Source of the DNA: Pseudomonadota bacterium
GTDB lineage: Bacteria; Pseudomonadota; Alphaproteobacteria; Azospirillales; Azospirillaceae
DNA length: 64,000 nucleotides
Assembly: GCA_023423695.1 (NCBI GenBank)
Contig: JAFAFA010000042.1
Span: 1-64,000 of the forward strand
Direction of reading: 5' to 3'
Shown here: positions 9,688 to 17,782 of the stretch, piece by piece
Numbering within the stretch: the first letter of the stretch is position 1
Layout of the letters: each line of letters opens with the position of its first letter
Translations under genes and position numbers: made by a program
Notes under the pieces: model-generated
Database searches by the model: none
Seen by the model: only the letters and a program-made list of their open reading frames with translations
Told to the model about the DNA's origin: nothing

Positions 9688-10644
9688 TCACACCACGTCC
9701 GGCGGAGCCAGACGGCAGCAGCTGCCGTCATGCTCCACCTGGATGGTGGCATGTCCGATGCCGAAGCGGTCCTTCAGCACCGACGAGATTTCCAGCAGCA
9801 GCGCGTCGTCCTGGTTCATGCCGGGACGGACGAGATGCGCGGTCAGCGCTGTTTCGGTCGTGCTGATCGGCCAGATGTGCAGGTCATGCACCGTGGCGAC
9901 ACCCGGCAGTCCGGCCAGATAGCGCTCCACCTCCGCGTGGTCGATGCCGTCGGGCACCGCATTCATCGCCAGCCGCACGGAATCGCGCAGCAATCCCCAT
10001 GTGCCGGCTATGATGACCAGAGCGATCGCGATGCTGGTCACCGGATCGAGCCAGAACCATCCGGTGAAGCGGATGGCCAGGGCCACCACCACCACGCCGC
10101 CGGACACAGCCGCGTCCGCCACCATGTGCAGGTAGGCGCCGCGCAGGTTGATGTCCTGCTTCTGTCCGCCCATGAACAGCCAGGCGGTCCAGCTGTTGAT
10201 GACGATGCCGATCGCCGCCACCACCATCACCGTGGTCTCCGCAACCGGTTCCGGCTCCACCAGCCTGTTCGTCGCCTCCAGCAGGATGGCGCCGACGGCG
10301 ATCAGCAGGAACATCGCGTTCAGCAGAGACGCCAGGATGGAGGCATTGCCGAATCCGTAGGTGTAGCGCCCCTTCGGCAGCCGCCGTCCCAGCCATACCG
10401 CCCCCCAGGCCAGCAGCAACCCCATCACGTCGCTGAGATTGTGTCCGGCGTCCGCCAGCAGGGCGGTCGAGTTTGCGAGCAGGCCATAGACCGCCTCCAC
10501 CACCACGAACCCGATGTTCAGCAGCGCACCCAGCGCGAAGGAGCGGTCGTAGCGGGCGGGACCGTGATGATGGTCGCCATGGGTATGAGTGCCGTGGGTA
10601 TGACCGCCATGGGAGTGGCCGCCGTGGGTTTGTCCATGCGGCAT
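9688..10644 (-). CDS. Cation diffusion facilitator (CDF) metal efflux transporter
   Basis: A 318-residue inner-membrane transporter. The N-terminus is extremely His/Gly rich (HGQTHGGHSHGGHTHGTHTH), as in CzcD/DmeF/ZitB-type exporters that bind Zn or Co. Six helices follow, with the metal-site motifs ALLADAGHNLSDV (helix II) and AYLHMVADAAVSGGVV (helix V). The C-terminal cytoplasmic domain (VATVHDLHIWPIS; GIGHATIQVEHDG) is typical. The ATG at 10644 follows GAAGAGG. It is divergent from the OsmC-like gene. The metal specificity is not determinable here. Confidence 0.92.
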   Translation of the reverse strand: MPHGQTHGGHSHGGHTHGTHTHGDHHHGPARYDRSFALGALLNIGFVVVEAVYGLLANSTALLADAGHNLSDVMGLLLAWGAVWLGRRLPKGRYTYGFGNASILASLLNAMFLLIAVGAILLEATNRLVEPEPVAETTVMVVAAIGIVINSWTAWLFMGGQKQDINLRGAYLHMVADAAVSGGVVVVALAIRFTGWFWLDPVTSIAIALVIIAGTWGLLRDSVRLAMNAVPDGIDHAEVERYLAGLPGVATVHDLHIWPISTTETALTAHLVRPGMNQDDALLLEISSVLKDRFGIGHATIQVEHDGSCCRLAPPDVV

Positions 10645-10811
10645 GGTGGAAGACCTCTTCGGTAGGTGCATTGCAGCACACGCAACCATGGGCCCGCCAT
10701 CACGGGAGGGCAAGAGCCGCGCATCGGTGGTCCGCCCCCTCTTGCGTCGATCCCCAGCGGCGCCTAGCTTCGCGCGGTTACTCACACCAACCGTGAACGA
10801 AGGAATTGGTC

Positions 10812-11231
10812 ATGAAGGCGCGCGTCACCTGGGTGGACGGCAAGATGTTCGTCGGCGAATCCGGCAGCGGCCATGCCGTGGTGATGGATGGTGCGCCCGA
10901 ATCCGGCGGTCGCAACGCCGGCATCCGCCCGATGGAAATGCTGCTGATCGGGATGGGCGGCTGCACCTGTTTCGATATCGTGATGATCCTGGAAAAGGGC
11001 CGCCAGCAGATCACCGACTGCGTTGCCGCCATCGACGCCGAGCGTGCGGACACCGATCCCAAGGTCTTCACCAAGATCCACGTCCACTTCACGGTGACGG
11101 GCCGCAAGCTGGATCCGGCCAAGGTGGAGCGTGCCATCGCACTATCGGCGGAAAAATACTGCTCCGCCTCCATCATGCTGGGCCAGACCGCAACCATTAC
11201 CCACGACTTCGAGGTGGTTGAGGCACCGTAA
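10812..11231 (+). CDS. OsmC family protein
   Basis: A 139-residue OsmC/Ohr-fold protein. The family comprises thiol peroxidases and relatives acting on organic hydroperoxides. Both conserved cysteines are visible (MGGCTCFD near residue 55 and EKYCSASIML near residue 115), along with GRNAGIRPMEMLLIGMGG. AAGGA lies 8 nt before the ATG at 10812; a TTG two codons earlier is unlikely. It resembles the YhfA-like OsmC subgroup more than Ohr. Enzymatic activity is inferred from the family only. Confidence 0.88.
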   Translation: MKARVTWVDGKMFVGESGSGHAVVMDGAPESGGRNAGIRPMEMLLIGMGGCTCFDIVMILEKGRQQITDCVAAIDAERADTDPKVFTKIHVHFTVTGRKLDPAKVERAIALSAEKYCSASIMLGQTATITHDFEVVEAP

Positions 11232-11328
11232 GGACTTCTTTTGCGGGTCACCGCCACCTTTTCGGTTGCATCCATACGCATGAAAAGCGAAGGATCGGAC
11301 GAAATTCCTGATCCTTCACGACCAGCGC

Positions 11329-13407
11329 GTGCGAACCTCTGCCCTTTTCATCCTTGCTGCGGCCTTTCCTGCCCTCGCCGATGACGGGCGGTCCAGCCTG
11401 TCCGACTGGGGCGGGGTCGGGCTTTTGCAGATGCCAAACGCGCGGATGGCTCCCGACGGCTCGATGAGCGGCGGGCTGACGGCGCTCGGCGATCTGCACC
11501 GACACTATGCCATCTCTGCGCAGCCGCTGCCCTGGCTGGAGGTCACGGCGCGCAACAGCGCCTATCCGGGCTATTACGGCCTCAGCGAACCCGGCCTGGA
11601 TCTCAAGCTCCGTCTGCGGCGTGAGGACGAGCATGGCCCGGCGCTGGTCATCGGCGGACGGGACGTCACCGGCTCCGGCCTCGACCTGCCGGGCAAGGGG
11701 CGCTTTGCCGGCGAGTACATTGCCCTGTCGCGCCGCTGGTGGGATGTGGACCTCACGGTCGGCATGGGATGGGGAACGCTGGGCGAGGCCGGGCACCTGC
11801 GCAATCCGCTGCGCTTCCTTGGCGGCCGGTTCAGCCGCGACCGCGACCCGTCGGCATGGCCGACCAGCCGCGGACCGGGGGCATGGTTCAGCGGAGAGCG
11901 GGTGGCGTTGTTTGGCGGGGCGGAATGGCACATGCCGGCCGTGGGACCGCTAGAAGGGCTGAGCCTGAAGCTGGAGTCATCCGGCGACCGCTTTCGGGCG
12001 CAGCGGCAGGACGAGCCCGGATTCGAACCGGGCAGCCGCTACAGCCTCGGCCTGTCCTGGCGCCCGGCATCCTGGGCCGATCTGGGTGCCGCCTATGAGC
12101 AGGGTCGGCGGCTGATGCTGCGCCTGTCGGTCCGCTTCGATCCGGCGGTGGATGCCGACCGCTCCCAACGCCCTCCGCCGCCGGTCGGGCCACGGCCGTC
12201 GGAAGGGGCGGCACTGTCGGCGGAGGCCATCGCTCTGGTAGCCCGCAGCCGCGGCCTGCCCGTCCGCTCCGTCCGCATCGACGGCGAAGTGGCGACGCTT
12301 TGGCTCGACCCGGCAGGCGGAGGGCGGCTGCCGCTGGCCCGCGAAGTCGGTGACGCGGCAAGGCTGCTCGCCGACCTCGTTCCGCCACAGGTGGAGAGGC
12401 TGCGCGTGGTCACCGGCGCGGCGGGGATCGTGTCCGCCGCCACAACCCTGCTGCGCCGCGATCTGGAGCGGGCGGCCGGTCACCGCGGCAGTCCCGAGGA
12501 GATTTGGCGCACGACCGTCATAGAGCCGTCCGCCGGCCCTTCGCCCAACTGGCGCCCGCGGCTCGACCTATCGACCCGGCTGGTCGCGACCTTCGATCTG
12601 GCGGAACTTGGAACCACGCTCGCCCAGCGCACCCATACCGATGTGATGCTGCGCGGCGAGCCGGTGCGCGGGCTGGTGCTGGGCGGCGGTCTACGCCTCA
12701 ACGCCGCAAGCGACCTCGACCTGCTGGACACCAACGCCCTGCCGGCCGCCCATCCGGTGCGTAGCGACCTGCCGCGCTATGTGGACCGCCCGCTGGCGCT
12801 CGATCATGCCTATGCTGCGTGGCTCGCCAGCCCGGTGGACGGACTGACCACCCGGCTGTCGCTGGGCCACTTGGAAGAGATGTATGGCGGCATCGGGGCG
12901 GAGGCGCTGTACCAGCCGCTGGCCGCGCGCTGGGCCCTCGGCCTCGACCTCAATCAGGTCTGGAAACGGCGGCCGGACAGCCTGTTGGGCATCGACCGCG
13001 GCGACCCGCACCGCACCGGTCATGCCAGCCTCTATTGGGAGGCTGCGGGGGTGGGCACCACCACGGCGTTGCGGCTTGGGCGCTATCTGGGCGGCGACTG
13101 GGGCGGAACGGCGGAGGTGATGCGGCGCTTCGATGGCGGCATCGGCCTGACCGCCCACGCCACCTGGACCGAGGGGCCGGACGGCGCCCAGAGCCGCTTC
13201 GGTGGGCGGCTGGATTGGGGTCTGGCGCTGGTGGTGCCGATCGGGGCATCGGGCTGGATGCCGGTCGGCGGCACCGTCGAGACTGCGGTGCGCACGCTGG
13301 GGCGCGATGCGGGGCAGCGCCTGCAACAGCCGCTGCCGCTCTACGACCTGCGGGTGCCGGGAGGCTACGGCCGCCTCGCCGGCACATGGTCCCGCCTGTT
13401 GAACTGA
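11329..13407 (+). CDS. YjbH-type outer-membrane (exopolysaccharide) protein
   Basis: About 692 residues with a secretion-type N-terminus (TSALFILAAAFPALADD) and a beta-rich body of alternating aromatic/charged strands, fitting an outer-membrane barrel. The opening WGGVGLLQMPNARMAPDG and the GYYGLSEPGLDLKLRLRRED segment match the YjbH family linked to exopolysaccharide export, as does GGRFSRDRDPSAWP. The start is a GTG at 11329 with a poor ribosome site; no in-frame ATG lies close upstream. The usual partners yjbEFG are not next to it, so the pathway is unclear. Confidence 0.8.
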   Translation: MRTSALFILAAAFPALADDGRSSLSDWGGVGLLQMPNARMAPDGSMSGGLTALGDLHRHYAISAQPLPWLEVTARNSAYPGYYGLSEPGLDLKLRLRREDEHGPALVIGGRDVTGSGLDLPGKGRFAGEYIALSRRWWDVDLTVGMGWGTLGEAGHLRNPLRFLGGRFSRDRDPSAWPTSRGPGAWFSGERVALFGGAEWHMPAVGPLEGLSLKLESSGDRFRAQRQDEPGFEPGSRYSLGLSWRPASWADLGAAYEQGRRLMLRLSVRFDPAVDADRSQRPPPPVGPRPSEGAALSAEAIALVARSRGLPVRSVRIDGEVATLWLDPAGGGRLPLAREVGDAARLLADLVPPQVERLRVVTGAAGIVSAATTLLRRDLERAAGHRGSPEEIWRTTVIEPSAGPSPNWRPRLDLSTRLVATFDLAELGTTLAQRTHTDVMLRGEPVRGLVLGGGLRLNAASDLDLLDTNALPAAHPVRSDLPRYVDRPLALDHAYAAWLASPVDGLTTRLSLGHLEEMYGGIGAEALYQPLAARWALGLDLNQVWKRRPDSLLGIDRGDPHRTGHASLYWEAAGVGTTTALRLGRYLGGDWGGTAEVMRRFDGGIGLTAHATWTEGPDGAQSRFGGRLDWGLALVVPIGASGWMPVGGTVETAVRTLGRDAGQRLQQPLPLYDLRVPGGYGRLAGTWSRLLN

Positions 13408-13409
13408 GG

Positions 13410-13799
13410 TCAGCGGACAGGTGCACCGGTGGTCGTGGGGGTGGGCGTCGTGGTGGCGGCATGCGGGTCGAGGACCACGGTTGTCCATTGGCCCTGCCGG
13501 TCCATCGCGCTGGCGACGTACCGGTCGCCATCCCTGCGGAAATCACGCACCGACACATAGCCGGCGGCACTGAGCTGGTTCAGCAGCGTGGTCTGCTGCA
13601 ACTCGACCGGCTTCTGGCCGGGAACGCGGCGGGATGCGATGTTGGACGAGGCCCCGCCGGTGCTTCCCGTGCCGGTCGACATCGAGCGGTCGGAGCCAGT
13701 GCTGCCGGAATAGGTGCTTGAATAGGTATATTGCGCCATTGCGGCCGGAGCCGCCGCGAGCGTGACGGCGAAGGCCGCCAGCCAGAGCCTGGTCTTCAT
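13410..13799 (-). CDS. Secreted hypothetical protein
   Basis: A 129-residue protein with a clear signal peptide (MKTRLWLAAFAVTLAAAPAAMAQ), then a Ser/Thr/Gly-rich linker of about 30 residues. A small domain, TTLLNQLSAAGYVSVRDFRR with YVASAMDRQGQWTTVVLD, recalls periplasmic PepSY-like domains, and the tail is Thr/Pro rich. AGGAGAGGG sits just before the ATG. It converges with the YjbH-like gene, 2 nt apart. The function is not recognised. Confidence 0.72.
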   Translation of the reverse strand: MKTRLWLAAFAVTLAAAPAAMAQYTYSSTYSGSTGSDRSMSTGTGSTGGASSNIASRRVPGQKPVELQQTTLLNQLSAAGYVSVRDFRRDGDRYVASAMDRQGQWTTVVLDPHAATTTPTPTTTGAPVR

Positions 13800-13964
13800 C
13801 TTTCCCTCTCCTGCGGATGGTCGCCGCGACCGGACCGCGGCGTCGCCGGAGGTCGAACCGCCGGCCTTCAGGGAAAGGAAACGCTCGAGAGCGCCCGTTG
13901 TTGCATAAATGCCAGACCTTCATGGTGCGAGCATGTGCGGATACTCCGGCCGATACACGGGCCG

Positions 13965-13990
13965 GGAACATCGTGCCCACGGCATTGTTC
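13965..13990 (+). promoter_or_regulatory. Possible EcfG-type promoter upstream of the DUF1328 gene
   Basis: GGAAC at 13965-13969 and TGTT at 13986-13989 are 16 nt apart, close to the alphaproteobacterial general-stress consensus (GGAAC, 16-17 nt, CGTT). It would start a transcript about 165 nt before the small membrane gene at 14163. The -10 lacks the usual C, so this is weak. Confidence 0.25.
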
Positions 13991-14162
13991 TGTTCTTCGA
14001 ATGCCGCCGCACCGGCTGTGCTTACCGTCACCTTAGCCCGTCTTCCCGGACAGGAAGACGTCGGGGGGCGGAGTCGACGGGACGGCGGATGCGGCCACGA
14101 CTTGTCTCATGCGCGACGCCCGGAGTCCTTTGCAGATCTTCGGCCGAGCGAGGGAGGGTATG

Positions 14163-14327
14163 ATGCTCTATTGGGCTCTTGTTTTCTTCGTCATCGCGCT
14201 GATCGCCGGCGCGCTCGGGTTCGGTGGGATTGCGTCGGCCAGTTCCGGTGTCGCGCAGATCCTGTTCTTCCTGTTCCTGGTGCTGTTTGCCATCAGCCTG
14301 ATCATGGGTCTGGTCCGGCGTCGGTAG
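14163..14327 (+). CDS. DUF1328-type small membrane protein
   Basis: A 54-residue protein that is almost entirely two hydrophobic helices: [20 protein letters not shown], then a glycine/serine turn and [18 protein letters not shown], ending in VRRR. This is the standard form of the DUF1328 (YtjA-like) family of small inner-membrane proteins of unknown function, often stress induced. Two adjacent ATG codons (14160 and 14163) follow GAGGGAGGG; the second gives better spacing. Confidence 0.85.
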   Translation: MLYWALVFFVIALIAGALGFGGIASASSGVAQILFFLFLVLFAISLIMGLVRRR

Positions 14328-14497
14328 CGCCAGGGCAACCACCGGGCGATCCGCCGGATGACTTTCCCACTACGGGATGGAACCATCGGCGGACCGCCCG
14401 GTTGATTGTGGCATCTCCTAAGGCTGCAACACTCTCTCCCCCCAGAGGTGACGTCAGGGCCGGCGAGCCAGGGCGGCGCTTCGATTGTCCCCGCCTT
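14328..14497 (+). other. Gap before a strong terminator; possible small RNA
   Basis: About 170 nt lie between the DUF1328 stop and a strong plus-strand terminator, with no convincing reading frame. It is either a long 3' UTR or holds a small RNA that uses the terminator at 14498. No promoter is clear. Confidence 0.3.
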
Positions 14498-14530
14498 CGG
14501 CGGCGTCTCCCCGGACGCCGCCGTTTTTTT
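14498..14530 (+). terminator. Strong intrinsic terminator
   Basis: CGGCGGCGTC (14498-14507) pairs perfectly with GACGCCGCCG (14514-14523), with a 6-nt loop, and is followed by seven T. Confidence 0.92.
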
Positions 14531-14580
14531 ACGTCCCCGTCAAAGACGGTGTCGGCGCCCGGATATGAAAACCCGGACAT

Positions 14581-14612
14581 GAAAATGGGGCGCCCGGCGA
14601 CCGGGCACCCCG
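14581..14612 (-). terminator. Terminator of the ECF sigma gene
   Basis: GGGG and GCCCGG pair with CCGGGC and CCCC (14587-14611), with one mismatch and a 3-nt loop. Read on the minus strand the stem is followed by ATTTTC. It lies 27 nt past the sigma-factor stop codon. Confidence 0.7.
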
Positions 14613-14638
14613 TGTTTCACGATGCTCGCTGCTGCGGA

Positions 14639-15493
14639 TCAGGCGTCCGCATCCTCCCCGGGATCGCGGCCCTCCATCAGCAGGCGGAGCGCGCGGCGAC
14701 CGCGTGACAGGCGCGACTTCACCGTCCCGATTGAAATGCCGAGAATATCGGCCGCCTCGTTGTAGGAAATCCCTTCCAGGCCGATCAGCAGAACGACCTC
14801 ACGCTGTTCGTTCGGCAGCAGGGCGAGCGCGCGGCGCAGGTCGCGAAGCTCCATCCGCACGAATTGCGACCCCGGTGCCGCGCCGATGGCGGCCTGCGCT
14901 TCGGCGTCGATGTCAACCACCGGCTGGCGGCGGCGGACACCGTTGATGTGCAGGTTGCGCAGGATGGTGAACAGCCAGGCGCGCAGGTTGGTGCCGGGGC
15001 GCCACAGATGCAGGCGGGACAGAGCGCGTTCAAGGCATTCCTGGACCAGATCGTCGGCCAGCGTGGCATCGCGCACCATGGCCCGGGCGAAACGGCGCAG
15101 GCGTGGGATTTCCTCTTCGATCTGCCGGATCACCGCCGGATCCGGCGGTGCATTGGGATCGGGACGGAATTCGTCGTCGGCGGGAGTACCGTCGGCTGGG
15201 TCGATGTGGGCCGCGTCCATCTCGGTTGCGTCGTTCTTGGCCGCATCGCTTCCGGCTTCGGCCTCGATGGCCTCGGCATGGGCGTTCAAATGGGTCTCCG
15301 TCTGAGCCGCGGCATTCTGCGCGCCATCGGTGGCGGCACGGCCGTTACGGGCATCGGTGGGGTCCTGGTCAGTATACGTCGGCGCGCGGTCCGAACGGGT
15401 CCGGCCGACGGCCTCGGCGCCGAAGGCTACAGGCTCGACCGGGGCCGGGCCGCGCATTCGGTGGCTCAAGGTGGTCGCGACGTGGTTCGCCAT
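14639..15493 (-). CDS. ECF-type RNA polymerase sigma factor with long N-terminal extension
   Basis: About 284 residues. The C-terminal 170 are a normal ECF sigma factor: region 2 (RRFARAMVRDATLADDLVQE; NLRAWLFTILRNLHINGVRR) and region 4 (LPNEQREVVLLIGLEGISY; ISIGTVKSRLSRGRRALR). The first 110 or so residues are an Ala/Asp/Glu-rich, poorly structured extension with no family match I know. Start 15493 follows GAAGGAGG at rather long spacing, and a shorter start inside the extension is possible. No anti-sigma gene is adjacent. It could be a general-stress sigma, but nepR and phyR are not next to it. Confidence 0.82.
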   Translation of the reverse strand: MANHVATTLSHRMRGPAPVEPVAFGAEAVGRTRSDRAPTYTDQDPTDARNGRAATDGAQNAAAQTETHLNAHAEAIEAEAGSDAAKNDATEMDAAHIDPADGTPADDEFRPDPNAPPDPAVIRQIEEEIPRLRRFARAMVRDATLADDLVQECLERALSRLHLWRPGTNLRAWLFTILRNLHINGVRRRQPVVDIDAEAQAAIGAAPGSQFVRMELRDLRRALALLPNEQREVVLLIGLEGISYNEAADILGISIGTVKSRLSRGRRALRLLMEGRDPGEDADA

Positions 15494-15771
15494 CGGTGAA
15501 ACGATGCCTCCTTCAATGCCGTTCGCCACAGCCGCACCGACCACTTTCGCGGTTCTCCGGCACTGCCGGGGCCTCCGGCGCGACGGCCCCGGACTGAGGT
15601 GTGCTTCCTTCGTCCGGGGCCGCCGAATTTGCAGCCGATTATCTGGCCCGATCCCTACGTAATGAGCGGACAAAGGGGCTGCCAGTTGGGAAAAAGGCTA
15701 GTGGGTCATACAATCGGGCCAGATTACCCCTAGAGTACCCCGTGTATCCCAGGGCGATCACCGTTCGGGCG
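15494..15771. other. Divergent region before sigma factor and transglycosylase
   Basis: Gap between the minus-strand sigma start and the plus-strand promoter at 15772. The right half is noticeably AT-richer than its surroundings. No gene was recognised. It should hold the promoter of the sigma gene, but I cannot place it. Confidence 0.4.
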
Positions 15772-15800
15772 TTGGCTTTAATTTTTGTCTTTCGTTATCT
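15772..15800 (+). promoter_or_regulatory. Sigma-70 type promoter of the transglycosylase leader
   Basis: TTGGCT (15772-15777) and TTATCT (15795-15800) are separated by 17 nt of AT-rich sequence. A transcript would start near 15807, just before the leader frame and its terminator. Confidence 0.55.
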
Positions 15801-15822
15801 CTCCAACACGATTGGAGGACGC

Positions 15823-15882
15823 ATGACCAACATGAAAAGAAAAAGACCGATCGAATCATGTCGATCGGTCTATGGATTTTTT
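15823..15882 (+). promoter_or_regulatory. Leader frame overlapping an intrinsic terminator (possible attenuator)
   Basis: GGAGG at 15814-15818 precedes an ATG at 15823 whose first codons give MTNMKRKRPIES. Inside this frame AGACCGATCGA (15844-15854) pairs perfectly with TCGATCGGTCT (15861-15871), followed closely by ATGGATTTTTT. A ribosome on the Lys/Arg codons would cover the first arm, so translation could control read-through into the lytic transglycosylase. The frame stays open and in phase with that gene. Attenuation is inference; a short terminated RNA is the alternative. Confidence 0.5.
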
Positions 15883-16065
15883 ATTGGTGGCGCCACATCA
15901 AACAGTTCCGGTGACGTAGTGACAGGCAGCCAGCCTTCCGTTTCGTATTATGCCGCCAACTCTGCCGATCTGTGCAGTAGACGCAGCGGCGTCCTCCCTG
16001 AGAGTTCTGACATCGACCTTTCGATGGTCTCAAACGGCTTCAAGAAAATCATACAGGGGGGTCCG

Positions 16066-17088
16066 GTGGAACACCACACGAACCTTTGCGGTACGCCGTC
16101 CGCGTCGCGCGCTTCCGCAACCCATCGGCGCATCTGTCGACAGGTCTCCAGCCGTGCGCGCATCGGCGCGCTGGCCGCCGCCCTGATGCTGCCAGGCATG
16201 CTGGCTGCCGTTCCCGCGAAGGCCGGCGTCGCGGAGAGGACCGTCGCAGCGCTGGAAGCCCTCGCCAACAAGGGCAGCGTCCGAGCCCAGTATGAGCTGG
16301 CCCGGCATTACGAACGGGCGGACGGGGTGAAGGCCGATCCGCGGCTGGCGTTATCGCTCTACTGCCGTGCGGCCCGCCAGGATTATGCCGACGCGGCACT
16401 GATGGCCGGGCGCATGCACATGGCCGGCGTGGGCGGCGTCAACAAGGATGTCGAGCTCGGCCGTGCCTGGCTGCGGAAGGCCGCCTCACTGGGCAGTGAA
16501 CAGGCGGAGCGGCTGGTCGGCAGCGTAAGCAGCACCGTGAAGACCCCGGACCGCTGCGAACCGCCCAACCTGCGCTGGGGCATCATCCGCAAGCCGCCCG
16601 CGGAAATCCGCGCCATGGTGCAGAAGATGGCGCCGACCTACGGCCTCGACCCCGATCTCGTTCTGGCGGTCATCGCGGTGGAGTCCGGCTATCGCGTCGA
16701 CGTGGTGTCGAACAAGAACGCCCAGGGCCTGATGCAGTTGATCCCGGAGACGGCGGAACGCTTCGGCGTCACCAACCCGTTCGACGCGGAACAGAACCTG
16801 CGCGGCGGCATGAAGTATCTGCGCTGGCTCCTCGCCTATTTCGACGGCAACGTCACCCATGCGCTGGCCGGCTACAATGCCGGCGAGGGGGCGGTCCTGC
16901 AGTACAAGGGCATCCCGCCCTACCGCGAGACCCAGGATTACGTCGTCAAGATCCGCAGCATCTACGCGCAGACCTATCACCCCTTCAACCGCGGAATCGT
17001 GCAGTCCGCCGGTCTGGTCAGCACCGCGCGAGAAGAGGTCGCAGAGCTGTCGCTTTCGACCAGGACGCGCAACAGCGGAAAACGCTGA
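16066..17088 (+). CDS. Sel1-repeat lytic murein transglycosylase
   Basis: A 340-residue envelope protein. After a basic N-terminus comes a signal-like helix (ALAAALMLPGMLAAVPAKAG). Two Sel1-type repeats follow (GSVRAQYELARHYERADGV; ADAALMAGRMHMAGVGG), then an SLT domain with catalytic Glu in AVIAVESGYRVD, SNKNAQGLMQLIPETAERFG and HALAGYNAGEGAV. It should cleave peptidoglycan to anhydromuropeptides. The start is a GTG at 16066 behind CAGGGGG. The frame is open far upstream, through ATGs at 16024 and 15823, but that stretch reads as leader sequence. Confidence 0.87.
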   Translation: MEHHTNLCGTPSASRASATHRRICRQVSSRARIGALAAALMLPGMLAAVPAKAGVAERTVAALEALANKGSVRAQYELARHYERADGVKADPRLALSLYCRAARQDYADAALMAGRMHMAGVGGVNKDVELGRAWLRKAASLGSEQAERLVGSVSSTVKTPDRCEPPNLRWGIIRKPPAEIRAMVQKMAPTYGLDPDLVLAVIAVESGYRVDVVSNKNAQGLMQLIPETAERFGVTNPFDAEQNLRGGMKYLRWLLAYFDGNVTHALAGYNAGEGAVLQYKGIPPYRETQDYVVKIRSIYAQTYHPFNRGIVQSAGLVSTAREEVAELSLSTRTRNSGKR

Positions 17089-17100
17089 GAACGCCAGATT

Positions 17101-17159
17101 GCGACTCGGAAAAATGCGACTCGGGCGACTCGGGGCGCGTTTGGTTAACACTTTGGTTA
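17101..17159 (+). repeat. Short direct repeats upstream of the 17293 gene
   Basis: GCGACTCGG occurs three times (17101-17109, 17116-17124, 17125-17133). It is followed by two copies of TTTGGTTA (17140-17147, 17152-17159) exactly 12 nt apart. The cluster lies just past the transglycosylase stop and before an uncharacterised gene, so it could be a regulatory region. Confidence 0.6.
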
Positions 17160-17292
17160 TAAAGTGACGATTACCCTCGGGGAACGACGGATTTCGCAAG
17201 CGGTGGCGTCTCGGACAAGGACGCCATCCAGCGTCACCCGCCAGCGTCTCACCCGCAACGTTTCATCCGAACGTTTCCCGAGGACCTGCCCG

Positions 17293-17628
17293 ATGCCCAT
17301 GGCCGCCGACGTCGACACCATCGAACGCACCTCCATCGTCGCCTACACGCTGCTGAACGAACTTCATGAAGTCCTGGCCCTGCCCAAGGCTCCGGACGAC
17401 GTCACGCTGGGCATTCTGATGGGCATGGCCATGTTCCTCGACGACAAGGTCGGCCCGATGCGCGCCAAACGCCTGATGAGCGAGGCGCCGTCCATCGTGC
17501 TGAAGACGGATGCCCACGTCACCGCCGACCAGACCCAGCGCATCATGCCGGTCCTGCGCGCCTTCGGCGACCACCTGAAGGAACTGCGCATGAAGGCCGA
17601 GCGCCCGGTGAGCGGCACCGTCGGCTGA
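17293..17628 (+). CDS. Conserved-looking hypothetical protein
   Basis: A 111-residue soluble, mostly helical protein (TSIVAYTLLNELHEVLALPK; MGMAMFLDDKVGPMRAKRLM; QRIMPVLRAFGDHLKELRMK). No signal peptide, membrane segment or known motif. CGAGGA lies about 9 nt before the ATG at 17293; a second ATG follows two codons later. It stands alone between direct repeats and a hairpin. The function is not recognised. Confidence 0.6.
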   Translation: MPMAADVDTIERTSIVAYTLLNELHEVLALPKAPDDVTLGILMGMAMFLDDKVGPMRAKRLMSEAPSIVLKTDAHVTADQTQRIMPVLRAFGDHLKELRMKAERPVSGTVG

Positions 17629-17680
17629 CCGCCCGCCGCCGACCGCCCGCCGTCCTCCAGACGGACCTTCGACCTGACGG

Positions 17681-17713
17681 ACCCGGCGCTTGAAATTGCG
17701 CCGGGTTGTCTGC
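17681..17713 (+). terminator. Probable terminator hairpin
   Basis: ACCCGGCGC (17681-17689) pairs perfectly with GCGCCGGGT (17698-17706) across an 8-nt loop. The following TGTCTG is a poor T-run, so termination may be inefficient. Confidence 0.5.
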
Positions 17714-17782
17714 GTTTGCGTACCGGTCACGGATTGTCAGGCAGCTTGACCAATAGGTGAAATGGGCGGAAGCTTGCCGCCC

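Noticed and set aside
10560..10644. Repeated CATGGG-like units resembling a short repeat array
   Set aside because: They are His/Gly codons of the metal transporter N-terminus.
14639..15493. Sigma factor as EcfG, the general stress sigma
   Set aside because: nepR and phyR are not adjacent and subgroup signatures could not be verified by eye.
15823..17088. Lytic transglycosylase starting at the ATG at 15823
   Set aside because: A strong terminator lies inside that N-terminus and the signal peptide would be more than 100 residues in; GTG 16066 fits better.
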